From: Pseudolabrys taiwanensis
Lineage (GTDB): Bacteria > Pseudomonadota > Alphaproteobacteria > Rhizobiales > Xanthobacteraceae
Assembly (NCBI RefSeq): GCF_003367395.1
Contig: NZ_CP031417.1
Location: 2,728,001 to 2,792,000 of the forward strand
Direction of reading: 5' to 3'
DNA: 64,000 nucleotides
Position numbers and translations under genes: made by a program. The notes beneath the pieces are model-generated. The model saw only the letters and a program-made list of their open reading frames with translations. It was not told the origin of the DNA and made no database searches. Of this stretch, positions 26,095-34,170 are shown piece by piece; position 1 is the stretch's first letter, and each line of letters starts with the position of its first letter.

Positions 26095-26994
26095 TCACGC
26101 CCCCACGGGACCGAAACCATACAATTCCGCCGGATTCTCGACCAGCGCAAGATGCTGCGTCCCTGCGTCGGGAAACCACAGCGGAATAAGATCGACCAGA
26201 TCGCCGTCGTTCGGCATCGCCACTGGGCAGATCGGATGCGGCCAGTTCGAGCCCCACAGGATCCGGTCCGGGCGCGCCGCCACCACCTTCTCGATCATCG
26301 GCAGCATGTCGCGATGCGGGTAAGGCTCGGACGAAAGGCGGTAGAGGCTGGCGAGCTTGACCCAGCAACGGTCCGTGTCGAGCAGGCTCATCAGCGCCTT
26401 GAACGCCAGCGAGCCGACGCCTTCTGCCCCGGTGATGCGCGCGAGGTGGTCGAGCACGAAATTGCTGCGCACCTTTTCAAGCTGCGGCGCGACATCGACG
26501 AGTTCGCTCGACTTGTTGAAGTGCAGCACCAGATGCCAGCCGAGATCGAAGGTCTCCGCAGAAAGCCTCTCGAGATGCATGAAACTCGCGCCGCCCGACA
26601 CCACGGTCGACATACGGCAGCCGCGCATGCCGCGCCGGTGCATGTCTTCGAGCTCGGCGCGCGGCAGGCCGGACGGAATCACCGCAACACCACGCTGACG
26701 GATGGGATCGCGATCGAGCGCGGCGAGCGTCACACTGTTGTCGGTGCCGTGCGCCCCCCCATGGACGATGACAACGCGGTCGATGCCCAGCGTCTTATGC
26801 AATTGGGTAAGGTCTTCGTAAGTGCAGTCTTCCGGTGTGTAACTGCGCTGCGGGCTGAACGGAAACTGCGCCTGCGGCCCGAACACGTGGACGTGCGTAT
26901 CGCAAGCGCCGCGCGGCATTTTGAACGCCGGCACCTTTGGATGACGATCGGGTCCTGGACATGCGTGCATCGGCCGCACCGTCTCGGCATTCAT
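26095..26994 (-). CDS. Amidohydrolase-2 family hydrolase (LigI/PDC hydrolase-like)
   Basis: A metal-dependent TIM-barrel hydrolase of about 299 residues, related to 2-pyrone-4,6-dicarboxylate hydrolase LigI. It has CDTHVHVFGP near the N-terminus, LDHLAR in the middle and WGSNWPHP near the end as the aspartate motif; the usual SDWPHP is SNWPHP here. A GTG start at 27024 would add ten residues but overlaps a palindromic operator, so ATG 26994 is used. It would hydrolyse a lactone or pyrone formed from aromatic ring cleavage. It resembles the protein at 31278-32162, suggesting duplicated functions. Confidence 0.83.
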   Translation of the reverse strand: MNAETVRPMHACPGPDRHPKVPAFKMPRGACDTHVHVFGPQAQFPFSPQRSYTPEDCTYEDLTQLHKTLGIDRVVIVHGGAHGTDNSVTLAALDRDPIRQRGVAVIPSGLPRAELEDMHRRGMRGCRMSTVVSGGASFMHLERLSAETFDLGWHLVLHFNKSSELVDVAPQLEKVRSNFVLDHLARITGAEGVGSLAFKALMSLLDTDRCWVKLASLYRLSSEPYPHRDMLPMIEKVVAARPDRILWGSNWPHPICPVAMPNDGDLVDLIPLWFPDAGTQHLALVENPAELYGFGPVGA

Positions 26995-27023
26995 CGGGAG
27001 GCTCGCTTGTTTTGCATCGCACA

Positions 27024-27041
27024 CTGCAACGTATGTTGCAG
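27024..27041. promoter_or_regulatory. Candidate GntR operator in divergent promoter
   Basis: Palindrome CTGCAAC-GTAT-GTTGCAG with perfect seven-base arms, lying 30 bp upstream of the amidohydrolase start within the 177 bp divergent region. Two related AT-rich direct repeats, CAATTAAAATCGAT (27129-27142) and CAATTAATCGAT (27149-27160), lie closer to the Bug gene at 27172. The GntR gene is next to the amidohydrolase, so the palindrome is its likely site. Confidence 0.5.
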
Positions 27042-27171
27042 CTCAGCGGAATAATTCGCGGCCTCGTTCACTTAAGGCTCCTTTAGGCATCGACCGAGGC
27101 CCGATTTGACGCCAGGGTCCGAAACTGTCAATTAAAATCGATGATCTGCAATTAATCGATAAGGGAACGCC

Positions 27172-28149
27172 ATGCTCCGTCGCACTCTCCTCGCCTCGCT
27201 GGCCGTTCTGGCGCTCGCGCCGCTCGGTCTTCCCAGCTCCGCCCAGGCCGCCTTTCCGGAGCGTTCCGTGCGCATCGTCGTACCCTTCCCGGCCGGCGGG
27301 TCGAACGATGTCATCGCGCGGCTCTTGGCGCAGAACCTGACCGAGCAATGGGGCCAGCCCGTCGTCGTCGAGAACCGCGCCGGCGCCGGCGGCAATGTCG
27401 GCGCTGAAGTGGTCGCCCGTGCCGCGGCCGACGGCTACACGCTGTTGCTCGCCGCGCCCGGTCCGCTGGTCGTCAACCAGACGCTGTACAGCAAGCTCAA
27501 TTACGATCCGGCCAAGGACCTCAAGCCGATCGCACTGATCGCCTCGGTGCCGATCGTGCTTGCGGTCAATCCCAAGGTCGAAGCGAAAACGGTCGCCGAG
27601 CTTATCGCCCTCGCCAAGAAGCAGCCGGGCAAGATCAACTTCGGTTCGTCCGGCAACGGCTCGACCAACCATCTGGCCGGCGAGTTGCTGAAGGACCTCG
27701 CCAAGATCGACATCGTGCACGTGCCATATCGCGGCGCCGCGCCGGCCATGAACGACCTGATCGCCGGCCACATCCCGATGATGTTCGACAACATGCCGGC
27801 AATGAAGCCGCAGGTCGCCGCCGGTACGGTGCGCGCGCTCGCCGTCGCCAGCGCGACGCGCTCGAAGCTGTTCCCGGAGCTGCCGACGATGATCGAAGCG
27901 GGCGTGCCCGGCTTCGAAGCCACGGCCTGGTTCGGCCTCGTCGCGCCGGCGGCAACGCCTGCGGATGTGACGAAGACCATCATCGCCGGCGTCGAAAAGG
28001 CGCTGCAGAATCCCGACATGGCAAAGAAGCTCGCCGATCTCGGCGCCGAGCCAGGCAACGTCAGCGGCGACGCCTTTGGCGACTTCCTCAAGGCTGAAAC
28101 GGCCAAGTGGGGCAAAGTCGTCAAGGACTCCGGCGCCCGCGTCGACTGA
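27172..28149 (+). CDS. Bug/TctC-type tripartite tricarboxylate transporter receptor
   Basis: A 325-residue periplasmic receptor with signal peptide (LRRTLLASLAVLALAPLG, cleavage near AQA-AFPE). The mature start FPERSVRIVVPFPAGGSND, the AADGYTLLLA segment and VPYRGAAPAMNDL are family hallmarks. It is divergent from the GntR-containing operon and ends in a strong terminator. No membrane partner is encoded nearby, so it must share a TctAB pair located elsewhere, which is common for Bug proteins. Confidence 0.9.
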   Translation: MLRRTLLASLAVLALAPLGLPSSAQAAFPERSVRIVVPFPAGGSNDVIARLLAQNLTEQWGQPVVVENRAGAGGNVGAEVVARAAADGYTLLLAAPGPLVVNQTLYSKLNYDPAKDLKPIALIASVPIVLAVNPKVEAKTVAELIALAKKQPGKINFGSSGNGSTNHLAGELLKDLAKIDIVHVPYRGAAPAMNDLIAGHIPMMFDNMPAMKPQVAAGTVRALAVASATRSKLFPELPTMIEAGVPGFEATAWFGLVAPAATPADVTKTIIAGVEKALQNPDMAKKLADLGAEPGNVSGDAFGDFLKAETAKWGKVVKDSGARVD

Positions 28150-28160
28150 CCTAGCACAAC

Positions 28161-28183
28161 GCGGGCGGCTTCATGCCGCCCGC
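28161..28183 (+). terminator. Strong GC hairpin after the Bug gene
   Basis: GCGGGCGGC-TTCAT-GCCGCCCGC, a perfect nine-base stem 11 bases after the stop at 28149. There is no long U-tract, but the position and stability make it the likely end of the transcript. Confidence 0.7.
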
Positions 28184-28240
28184 ACTATCTCGATCGCCTG
28201 CCCCGCCGCCTCCGGCTTTTGCCGCGCGCGCATTTGCCCT

Positions 28241-28265
28241 AAGCTATGCCATGAAAGTATAGCTT
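28241..28265. promoter_or_regulatory. LysR-type binding box upstream of the LysR gene
   Basis: Perfect inverted repeat AAGCTAT-N11-ATAGCTT with the T-N11-A core typical of LysR regulators. It ends 16 bases before the ATG of the LysR gene at 28282. This indicates autoregulation; a control site for a target gene may lie elsewhere. Confidence 0.65.
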
Positions 28266-28281
28266 CTGGGCGGGGTCCGAA

Positions 28282-29217
28282 ATGGAATTGCGCGAGCTGC
28301 GAAACTTCATGCGCGTCGCGCGGGCCGGCAGCGTCAGCCGTGCCGCCACCGAGCTCCGCCTGGCACAGCCGGCGTTGAGCCGGCAGATCAAGAAACTCGA
28401 ACACGAACTCGGCGTGCCGCTGTTCGCGCGCCACGGGCGCGGCGTACGCCTGTCCACGGCCGGCGCACTGCTGCTGGAGCGCGCCGAGGAAATCACGCGG
28501 CTGGTGCACGAGACCGGCGAGGAAATCCGCGGCAATCGCGCGCATGACGGCGGCCGCATCACCGTCGGCGTACCGCCGGCGGCCGGGCGACTCCTCATCC
28601 CGCCTTTCGTCGAGAGCTTCCACCAAGCCTGGCCGCGCACGACGCTGCACATGCGCGAGGGCGTCACGTCGTCGCTGCAGGAATGGCTGATCGAGAAGCG
28701 CATCGATGTGGCCATCCTGCACAATCCGCCGCATCTGGAAGCCTTGAATATCAGCCCGATCGTCACCGAACGCATGTTCGTCATCGGCCCGCCGCCGCAC
28801 CTTGCCAGCAAGCGCAAGCCGCCGGCGAGCTACCGCATCCGCGATCTTGGCGATCTGCCGCTCATCCTGCCGAACATGGCGCACAACAACCGGCGCTTGG
28901 TTGAACACGCCGCGCTCGAGCACGGTGTGCGCCTGCGCATCAAGATCGAGGCGGACAGCGTCGCCTTCGCCAAAGCCCTGGTCGAGAAGGGCCTCGGCTA
29001 CACCATCCTCACTTATGCGGCCGTGCAGGACGAACTGGCACGCAAGCAGCTCTCGGCCTATCCAATCCTGCGGCCAACCTTGTCCACGCAGGTGACCATC
29101 GTGACGCTGCGCGACACGACGCTGCCGAAGCTGACGCAGGAAGCAAGCCTGCTGATGCACGAAGTCTGCCGCGCTTTGGTGCGGGACAAAGTGTGGGCCG
29201 GCGCGCAGCTCTGCTGA
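28282..29217 (+). CDS. LysR-family transcriptional regulator
   Basis: A 311-residue LysR protein. The winged helix-turn-helix is ELRNFMRVARAGSVSRAATE with LRLAQPALSRQIKKLE, residues about 3-45. The effector domain follows, of the CbnR/NAC-like size. It is on the same strand as, and 152 bp upstream of, the Bug-SDR-amidohydrolase set (29370-32162), which it probably controls. A perfect T-N11-A palindrome lies directly in front of it. Confidence 0.92.
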   Translation: MELRELRNFMRVARAGSVSRAATELRLAQPALSRQIKKLEHELGVPLFARHGRGVRLSTAGALLLERAEEITRLVHETGEEIRGNRAHDGGRITVGVPPAAGRLLIPPFVESFHQAWPRTTLHMREGVTSSLQEWLIEKRIDVAILHNPPHLEALNISPIVTERMFVIGPPPHLASKRKPPASYRIRDLGDLPLILPNMAHNNRRLVEHAALEHGVRLRIKIEADSVAFAKALVEKGLGYTILTYAAVQDELARKQLSAYPILRPTLSTQVTIVTLRDTTLPKLTQEASLLMHEVCRALVRDKVWAGAQLC

Positions 29218-29369
29218 TCGCGGCAAAGCACCTGCTTCCAGGCCCCCTCAGATCGCCATGCCGAGAAAGTATCGGCCGTCAACTTCATTCGGACGGGCGG
29301 GTCATCTATGGTGCATCTGAAAAGCGCAACAGCGGCGGCCTTACGCCGCGCTTCGAGGGAGGACGAACC

Positions 29370-30338
29370 ATGCGCGCCTTGAAACTGCTACTGATCGGAT
29401 TGAGCATGCTGGCGGGGCCATCGCTTGCGGCCGCGCAGGACTTTCCCAACAAGCCGATCCGGCTGATCGTTCCCTTCCCGCCCGGCGGCCCGAACGACAT
29501 CATCGCCCGCACCGTCGGCCAGAAGATGTCGGAAATTCTCAAACAGACCGTGGTCATCGACAACCGCGGCGGCCAGGGCGGCGTGCTCGGCACCGACTTC
29601 GTCGCCAAGGCGGCACCCGACGGCTACACCATCGCGGTCTCCAGCGCCGGTGCGCTGGCCATCTCGCCGAGCATGGAGAAGGTCGCCTACGAGACGCTCA
29701 AGGATCTCGCGCCCGTGACGCTCGTCGCCACCGTGCCGGAGATGCTGGTCGTCGCGAAGAACGTGCCGGCCAACAACATGGCGGAGCTGGTGGCGCTCGC
29801 GAAATCGAAACCCGGCAAACTCAATTTTGCCTCGTCGGGTCCGGGCAGCCTGCCGCACCTGGCAGGCGAGTTGTTCAAGCTGACCGCCGGCATTCAGATC
29901 GCGCACGTGCCCTATCGCGGCGCGGCGCCCGCCGTAAACGACCTCGTCGGCGGCCAGGTCGAGATGGTGTTCCTCGATCTGCCGGTGCTGCTGCCTCAGA
30001 TCAAGGCCGGCAACCTCAAGCCGATCGCGATCGGCGCGCCCCACCGGGCCCCGAGCGCGCAAGACGTGCCGACGACGACCGAAGTCGGCATGCCGAACCT
30101 TCAGACCGAGAACTGGTACGGCATGGTCGCGCCGGCAAAGACGCCGCCGCAGATCATCGCCACGCTCAACAAAGCGGCGGTCCAGGCGATGAAGGATCCG
30201 GACGTCATCGAAAAGATGAAGCTGCAAGGCGCCGAGCTGGTCGGCGACAGCCCGGAACACTTCCGCGATTTCATCGACAGCGAAACCAAGAAGTGGGCGA
30301 AGGTCATCAAGGACGCGGGCGTCGAGACCAGCAAATAA
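29370..30338 (+). CDS. Bug/TctC-type tripartite tricarboxylate transporter receptor
   Basis: A 322-residue periplasmic receptor. The frame starts earlier, but ATG 29370 follows the very strong GAGGGAGGA (29355-29363) and begins a signal peptide MRALKLLLIGLSMLAGPS with cleavage at AAAQ-DF. Core motifs are IRLIVPFPPGGPNDII and HVPYRGAAPAVNDLV. It resembles the receptor at 27172-28149. The stop TAA shares a base with the ATG of the following SDR gene, so the receptor is tied to a dehydrogenase and an amidohydrolase in one operon. Confidence 0.9.
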   Translation: MRALKLLLIGLSMLAGPSLAAAQDFPNKPIRLIVPFPPGGPNDIIARTVGQKMSEILKQTVVIDNRGGQGGVLGTDFVAKAAPDGYTIAVSSAGALAISPSMEKVAYETLKDLAPVTLVATVPEMLVVAKNVPANNMAELVALAKSKPGKLNFASSGPGSLPHLAGELFKLTAGIQIAHVPYRGAAPAVNDLVGGQVEMVFLDLPVLLPQIKAGNLKPIAIGAPHRAPSAQDVPTTTEVGMPNLQTENWYGMVAPAKTPPQIIATLNKAAVQAMKDPDVIEKMKLQGAELVGDSPEHFRDFIDSETKKWAKVIKDAGVETSK

Positions 30339-31135
30339 TGGTTGGTCGCCTCGACGGCAAAATCGCGCTCATCACCGGGGCCGGCTGTGTCGGCCCCGGC
30401 TGGGGCAACGGGCGCGCGGCCGCCGTCATCTTTGCGCAGGAAGGCGCCAAGGTGTTCGCGGTCGACAAGAATCCGGACTCGATGCTTGAGACCGTGGCCC
30501 TCGCCGGCACCGCCGCCGACATCACGACATATGCCTGCGACGTTCTCGACGATGCCCAGGTGGCCAAGATGGTCGGTGCCTGCCGCGAGAAATACGGCCG
30601 CGTCGATATTCTCGTGAACAATGTCGGTGGCTCTGCGCCCGGCGGCGCCGCCGAACTCGCCGAAGAAGCGTGGGACCGGCAGATCGATTTCAATCTCAAG
30701 AGCGTCTATCTCGCCTGCCATCGCGTGATCCCCGTGATGGTCGCGCAAGGCGGCGGCGCCATCGTGAACACCTCGTCGACCTCGGGCCTGCGTTTCACTG
30801 GCTCGCCGCAGGTCGGCTACGCCGCCGCCAAGGCCGGCATCATCCATTTTTCGCGCGTCACCGCCGTACAGTATGCAAGCAAGGGCATCCGCGTGAACAC
30901 GGTCGTACCCGGGCAGATGCACACGCCGATGGTAGAAGCGCGGCTCGCGGGCCAGCGCACCGGCGGCGACGTCGATACGCTCTTGAAAACGCGCGTATCG
31001 CGCATCCCGCTCGGCTTCATGGGCGACGGCCGCGACACCGCTTACGCCGCCTTGTTCCTCGCCTCGGACGAGGCGCGCTTCGTCACCGGCACCGAGATCG
31101 TGGTCGATGGCGGCATGACCGCGCGCTGCGACTAA
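30338..31135 (+). CDS. SDR-family oxidoreductase
   Basis: A 265-residue short-chain dehydrogenase. The cofactor motif is unusual: TGAGCVGPGWGNG, with an insertion between the first and last glycines. NNVGG, the serine in NTSSTSG and the YAAAK pair (YxxxK) are intact. The C-terminal DGGMTARC ending is typical. It would oxidise or reduce an alcohol/ketone group of an imported compound. It starts inside the stop of the receptor gene; a 142 bp spacer with a repeat separates it from the amidohydrolase. Confidence 0.88.
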   Translation: MVGRLDGKIALITGAGCVGPGWGNGRAAAVIFAQEGAKVFAVDKNPDSMLETVALAGTAADITTYACDVLDDAQVAKMVGACREKYGRVDILVNNVGGSAPGGAAELAEEAWDRQIDFNLKSVYLACHRVIPVMVAQGGGAIVNTSSTSGLRFTGSPQVGYAAAKAGIIHFSRVTAVQYASKGIRVNTVVPGQMHTPMVEARLAGQRTGGDVDTLLKTRVSRIPLGFMGDGRDTAYAALFLASDEARFVTGTEIVVDGGMTARCD

Positions 31136-31144
31136 GAGCGTGGC

Positions 31145-31250
31145 TCATAACACCACCGCATACTCCGTTCGTTCCCGCGCAAGCCAGAGCCAGGAACGCA
31201 GAGTTTGCGCATGCGGCCCTGGGTCCCCGCATGCGCGGGGACGAACGGTG
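31145..31250. repeat. Interspersed repeat between SDR and amidohydrolase genes
   Basis: A GTTCGTTCCCGCGCAAGC segment pairs loosely with the right end, which contains the perfect hairpin GTCCCCGC-ATGC-GCGGGGAC at 31223-31242 followed by GAACG. Same family as 12529-12548, with ATGC instead of GAAA in the loop. It lies within an apparent operon and may modulate downstream expression. Confidence 0.6.
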
Positions 31251-31277
31251 AGACGCGTTTTGACACGAGAAACAAAG

Positions 31278-32162
31278 ATGATCGCCACGTCCCAAGCTCC
31301 TGCCTCTCCGTCACACGACCGCAATCCGAAAAAGCCGCGATTCATCCCGCCGCCGCACGCCTGCGACTCGCATTTCCATGTGTTCGGGCCGCAGGCGATT
31401 TTTCCCTTTGCCGAGAACCGTACCTCCACGCCGCACGACGCGCCAAAGGCGGAGTTGTTCGCCCTGCATAAGCTGCTCGGCTTCGAACGCGGTGTCTTCG
31501 TGCAATCGGCATTCCATGGCAGCGACCATGCCGTGGTGCTCGACCTGATTGCCGCCGCGCCCGGGCGCTATCGCGGCGTCGCTCTTTTGCAACCCACGAC
31601 GCCGCAGGCCGAGATCGAACGGCTCGACGCCGGCGGCATCTGCGGCGTCCGCTTCCATTTCTTCTCACACCTCGGCAAGCCGATGCCGTACGACGATATT
31701 CGGGCGATCATCGCCAAGGTGGCGCCGCTCGGCTGGCATATCGCCATTCATGTCGGCGGCGAGGGCGTGCTGGAGCAATACGACTTTATCACCTCGATCG
31801 ACGCGCCGGTGGTGATCGACCACATCGGCCGCATCGACATAGCCGAAGGTCTGGATGGCAAGGCCTTCACCGCGCTCAAGCGCCTCCTCGACCGCGACAA
31901 TGTGTGGGTCAAACTCTCCGGTACCGACCGCATCACCAAACATCAGCCTTATCCTTATGCGGACGCCATCGCGTTTCCGCGCGCGCTGGCGCAACACGCG
32001 CCCGAACGCGTGGTGTGGGGCTCGGACTGGCCGCATCCCAACCACTTCGCCGTGCCGAACGACGGCGAGCTGGTCGACCTCATCGCTGAGATCGCCCCGG
32101 ACGAGACGACGCGGCACAAGATGCTGGTCGAGAACCCGGCTAGACTGTTCGGCTTCGAATAG
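31278..32162 (+). CDS. Amidohydrolase-2 family hydrolase (LigI/PDC hydrolase-like)
   Basis: A 294-residue metal-dependent hydrolase. ATG 31278 is preferred over the long upstream frame, which crosses a repeat. The metal site includes H32 and H34 in CDSHFHVFGP, the HVGGEGV and IDHIGR segments, and the aspartate motif WGSDWPHPN. It is a relative of the protein at 26095-26994 (CDTHVHVFGP) and of LigI-type lactonases from aromatic catabolism. It is preceded by a Bug receptor and an SDR, so the operon may import, oxidise and hydrolyse a carboxylated lactone or pyrone. Confidence 0.86.
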   Translation: MIATSQAPASPSHDRNPKKPRFIPPPHACDSHFHVFGPQAIFPFAENRTSTPHDAPKAELFALHKLLGFERGVFVQSAFHGSDHAVVLDLIAAAPGRYRGVALLQPTTPQAEIERLDAGGICGVRFHFFSHLGKPMPYDDIRAIIAKVAPLGWHIAIHVGGEGVLEQYDFITSIDAPVVIDHIGRIDIAEGLDGKAFTALKRLLDRDNVWVKLSGTDRITKHQPYPYADAIAFPRALAQHAPERVVWGSDWPHPNHFAVPNDGELVDLIAEIAPDETTRHKMLVENPARLFGFE

Positions 32163-32208
32163 TCTCTTGTCGCGGAATGAATAGGCTCGGCCCCGTCAAA
32201 CCAGGACT

Positions 32209-32811
32209 TTATGGAACCGGTGACATAAGACTTTCGAGGAGGTCGAAGCTGCGGGCGATCTGGCCGGCCAGCGACCTCTTGCCGCCCTTCTCGCGCCAAG
32301 CGTCGAGCGCCAAGCGTAGCGTTCCCATCACAAGCATCGCCGCGACACGAAGACTGTCACGGCGCTCCGCCGCCGGCCATTTCGTATAAAATATTTCCGC
32401 GAGCTCATGCTCGAACTCAACAAAATGAGCTTCCTTGCGCAATCGCAGGGCCTCGGTCGAGCGAAGCAGCCGATCGACTATAATTGACTCTTTCGTTTCG
32501 TATTGTGAGGCGAAGGCCAGCAGACATTTGCGTGCTACGTCGATAGGCCTTGTGTCCGATGGCTCGGCAAGGATGGCGGGCCGCAGGACTTCCATGAAGT
32601 TGCTGCGGTCATGCGCCAGCAGCACATCTTCTTTCGATTTGAAGTAATAAAAGAACGTTCTGCGAGAAATTCCCGCTGCCGCGGCAATGGCCTCCAGCGT
32701 CGTCTCGTCATAGCCGTTCTCGATGAAGAGCGTCAGCCCCGTGCGAGCGATCCGCTCGAGGGTCTCCTTGCGCTTGCGCTCGCGCAAGCCCTCGGGCTTC
32801 CCGTCCATCAT
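32209..32811 (-). CDS. TetR-family transcriptional regulator
   Basis: A 200-residue repressor. The helix-turn-helix region is GYDETTLEAIAAAAGISRRT followed by FFYYFKSKEDVLLAH; the C-terminal half is a helical ligand domain. ATG 32811 is preferred, with GAGG six bases upstream; TTG 32826 is the longer option. It is divergent from an SDR gene, with two palindromic operator sites between them, so it most likely represses both. The surrounding DNA is less GC-rich by eye than the rest, hinting at separate origin. Confidence 0.92.
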   Translation of the reverse strand: MMDGKPEGLRERKRKETLERIARTGLTLFIENGYDETTLEAIAAAAGISRRTFFYYFKSKEDVLLAHDRSNFMEVLRPAILAEPSDTRPIDVARKCLLAFASQYETKESIIVDRLLRSTEALRLRKEAHFVEFEHELAEIFYTKWPAAERRDSLRVAAMLVMGTLRLALDAWREKGGKRSLAGQIARSFDLLESLMSPVP

Positions 32812-32833
32812 TCGACCCTCATCCAAGCGGGAC

Positions 32834-32877
32834 TTGACATTATCGCACTCAGTGTAAATATTATCGCACTGAGTGCG
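32834..32877 (+). promoter_or_regulatory. SDR promoter with two TetR operator palindromes
   Basis: TTGACA at 32834-32839 is an exact -35 box. Two related palindromes follow: CGCACT-C-AGTGTA at 32844-32856 and the perfect CGCACT-G-AGTGCG at 32865-32877. Their centres are 21 bp apart, two helix turns, so two TetR dimers could bind the same face. They cover the expected -10 region (AT-rich TAAATATTAT), so binding would block transcription of the SDR gene at 32901. Confidence 0.75.
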
Positions 32878-32900
32878 AAATTATAACGAGAGAGTTGGAA

Positions 32901-33725
32901 ATGTCGCGGGAAAAAATCTGGTTCGTGACAGGAGCGTCGCGTGGCTTTGGCCGCATATGGTCCGAGGCGGCGCTTGCCCGTGGCGACAAGGTCGTGGCCA
33001 CAGCCCGGAATGTCGATGATCTTGCAGATCTGGTCGAAGCCTATGGCGACAATGTCCTGGCGCAGTCGCTCGACGTCACCGATCGTTCCGCCGTCTTCAA
33101 CACCGTCACCGCGGCCCACCGACACTTCGGTCGGATCGATGTCGTGATCAGCGCTGCCGGTTATGGCTACATGGGGGCGATCGAGGAGCTCGACATCGAT
33201 GCCGCAAAGGCAAACTTCGAGACAAACGTGTTTGGGACGCTGTCGGTCATTCAAGCCGTTTTGCCGATTCTCCGGCAACAGGCGGCCGGGCACATCCTGA
33301 CGGTCTCGAGCATTGGTGGCATCCTCAGTTTCCCGACCGGGGGCGCCTACACCGCAACGAAGTTTGCCGTGGAGGCCCTTTCCGAAGCATTGGCGGGCGA
33401 GGTGGCAGGTCTCGGAATCAAGGTCACGATCATCGAGCCGGGAAGTTTTGCGACAGGCTTTGGGGCCTCAGTGAAATTTGCGTCCGGCATCGATGCCTAT
33501 GATGGCGTCCGTCAGGCTATCCGCGCTGGGTTCAAACCCTCCGACCAGGGCGATCCGGCCGCAACCGCCGCCGCGATTCTGAAGGTCGTCGACGCCGAGC
33601 AGCCACCGCTTCGTCTTGTTCTCGGGGCCACCACGATTCCGCGGTTCAAGGATGCGTACGAACAGCGCATCAAGACCTGGAAGGACTGGGAAAATATCTC
33701 GATCGCCGCACATGGTGCGAGCTAG
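32901..33725 (+). CDS. SDR-family oxidoreductase under TetR control
   Basis: A 274-residue classical short-chain dehydrogenase. Cofactor motif TGASRGFG at residues 10-17, then the catalytic serine in VSSIGG and YTATK (YxxxK). ATG 32901 follows a GAGAGAG stretch; TTG 32895 is a less likely start. The C-terminal half is the extended type that often acts on bulky ketones or acts as a quinone/aldehyde reductase. Its promoter carries two TetR sites, so the substrate or a related compound is probably the TetR ligand. Confidence 0.9.
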   Translation: MSREKIWFVTGASRGFGRIWSEAALARGDKVVATARNVDDLADLVEAYGDNVLAQSLDVTDRSAVFNTVTAAHRHFGRIDVVISAAGYGYMGAIEELDIDAAKANFETNVFGTLSVIQAVLPILRQQAAGHILTVSSIGGILSFPTGGAYTATKFAVEALSEALAGEVAGLGIKVTIIEPGSFATGFGASVKFASGIDAYDGVRQAIRAGFKPSDQGDPAATAAAILKVVDAEQPPLRLVLGATTIPRFKDAYEQRIKTWKDWENISIAAHGAS

Positions 33726-33744
33726 GGACTCTTAGGTCCTGAGC

Positions 33745-34119
33745 CTAGGCTTTCCGCAATGAAAGCAAGCGATCAAGCCCTGCGAGATCGTTGACGAACC
33801 AGACGGCCTGCCCGTTGTTTGCTTCATAGACGAAATCGCGAAACGCGGCGCTCGCATCGACCCACGCCGAGATATCGCCGACAACCGCCAAGCGGACTTG
33901 GTAGTTGACGAACTTCTGGATCACGCTGCCCGCGAGGCGGGTGCTGAGACGAAAGAAATCGTCCGTCAGCCGCGACGTCGGGATCGCCACCAGGGCCGCA
34001 TTCTGCTCCCAGGCCGCGCTCATGAATGCATTGGCGTCGCGTTCCTGCGACAGAGGCGGGCCATCGTTCGCGCAAATAAGCACGCGCACGCCCTGGATGT
34101 CCCGAACCATGTCCGCCAT
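33745..34119 (-). CDS. DUF4180-family protein
   Basis: A 124-residue protein matching the DUF4180 pattern: an opening VRVLICANDGPPLSQERDAN, the middle IPTSRLTDDFF and LAGSVIQKFVNYQVRLAVVG, and the ending AVWFVNDLAGLD. It is probably a small alpha/beta protein; no function is established. It is convergent with the SDR gene. These proteins often stand alone beside regulators. Confidence 0.75.
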   Translation of the reverse strand: MADMVRDIQGVRVLICANDGPPLSQERDANAFMSAAWEQNAALVAIPTSRLTDDFFRLSTRLAGSVIQKFVNYQVRLAVVGDISAWVDASAAFRDFVYEANNGQAVWFVNDLAGLDRLLSLRKA

Positions 34120-34170
34120 GCAACCGATTCCTCGCCTCGCTTGAAGCGAGGGGCTAGCGCCGCCCCGCCG

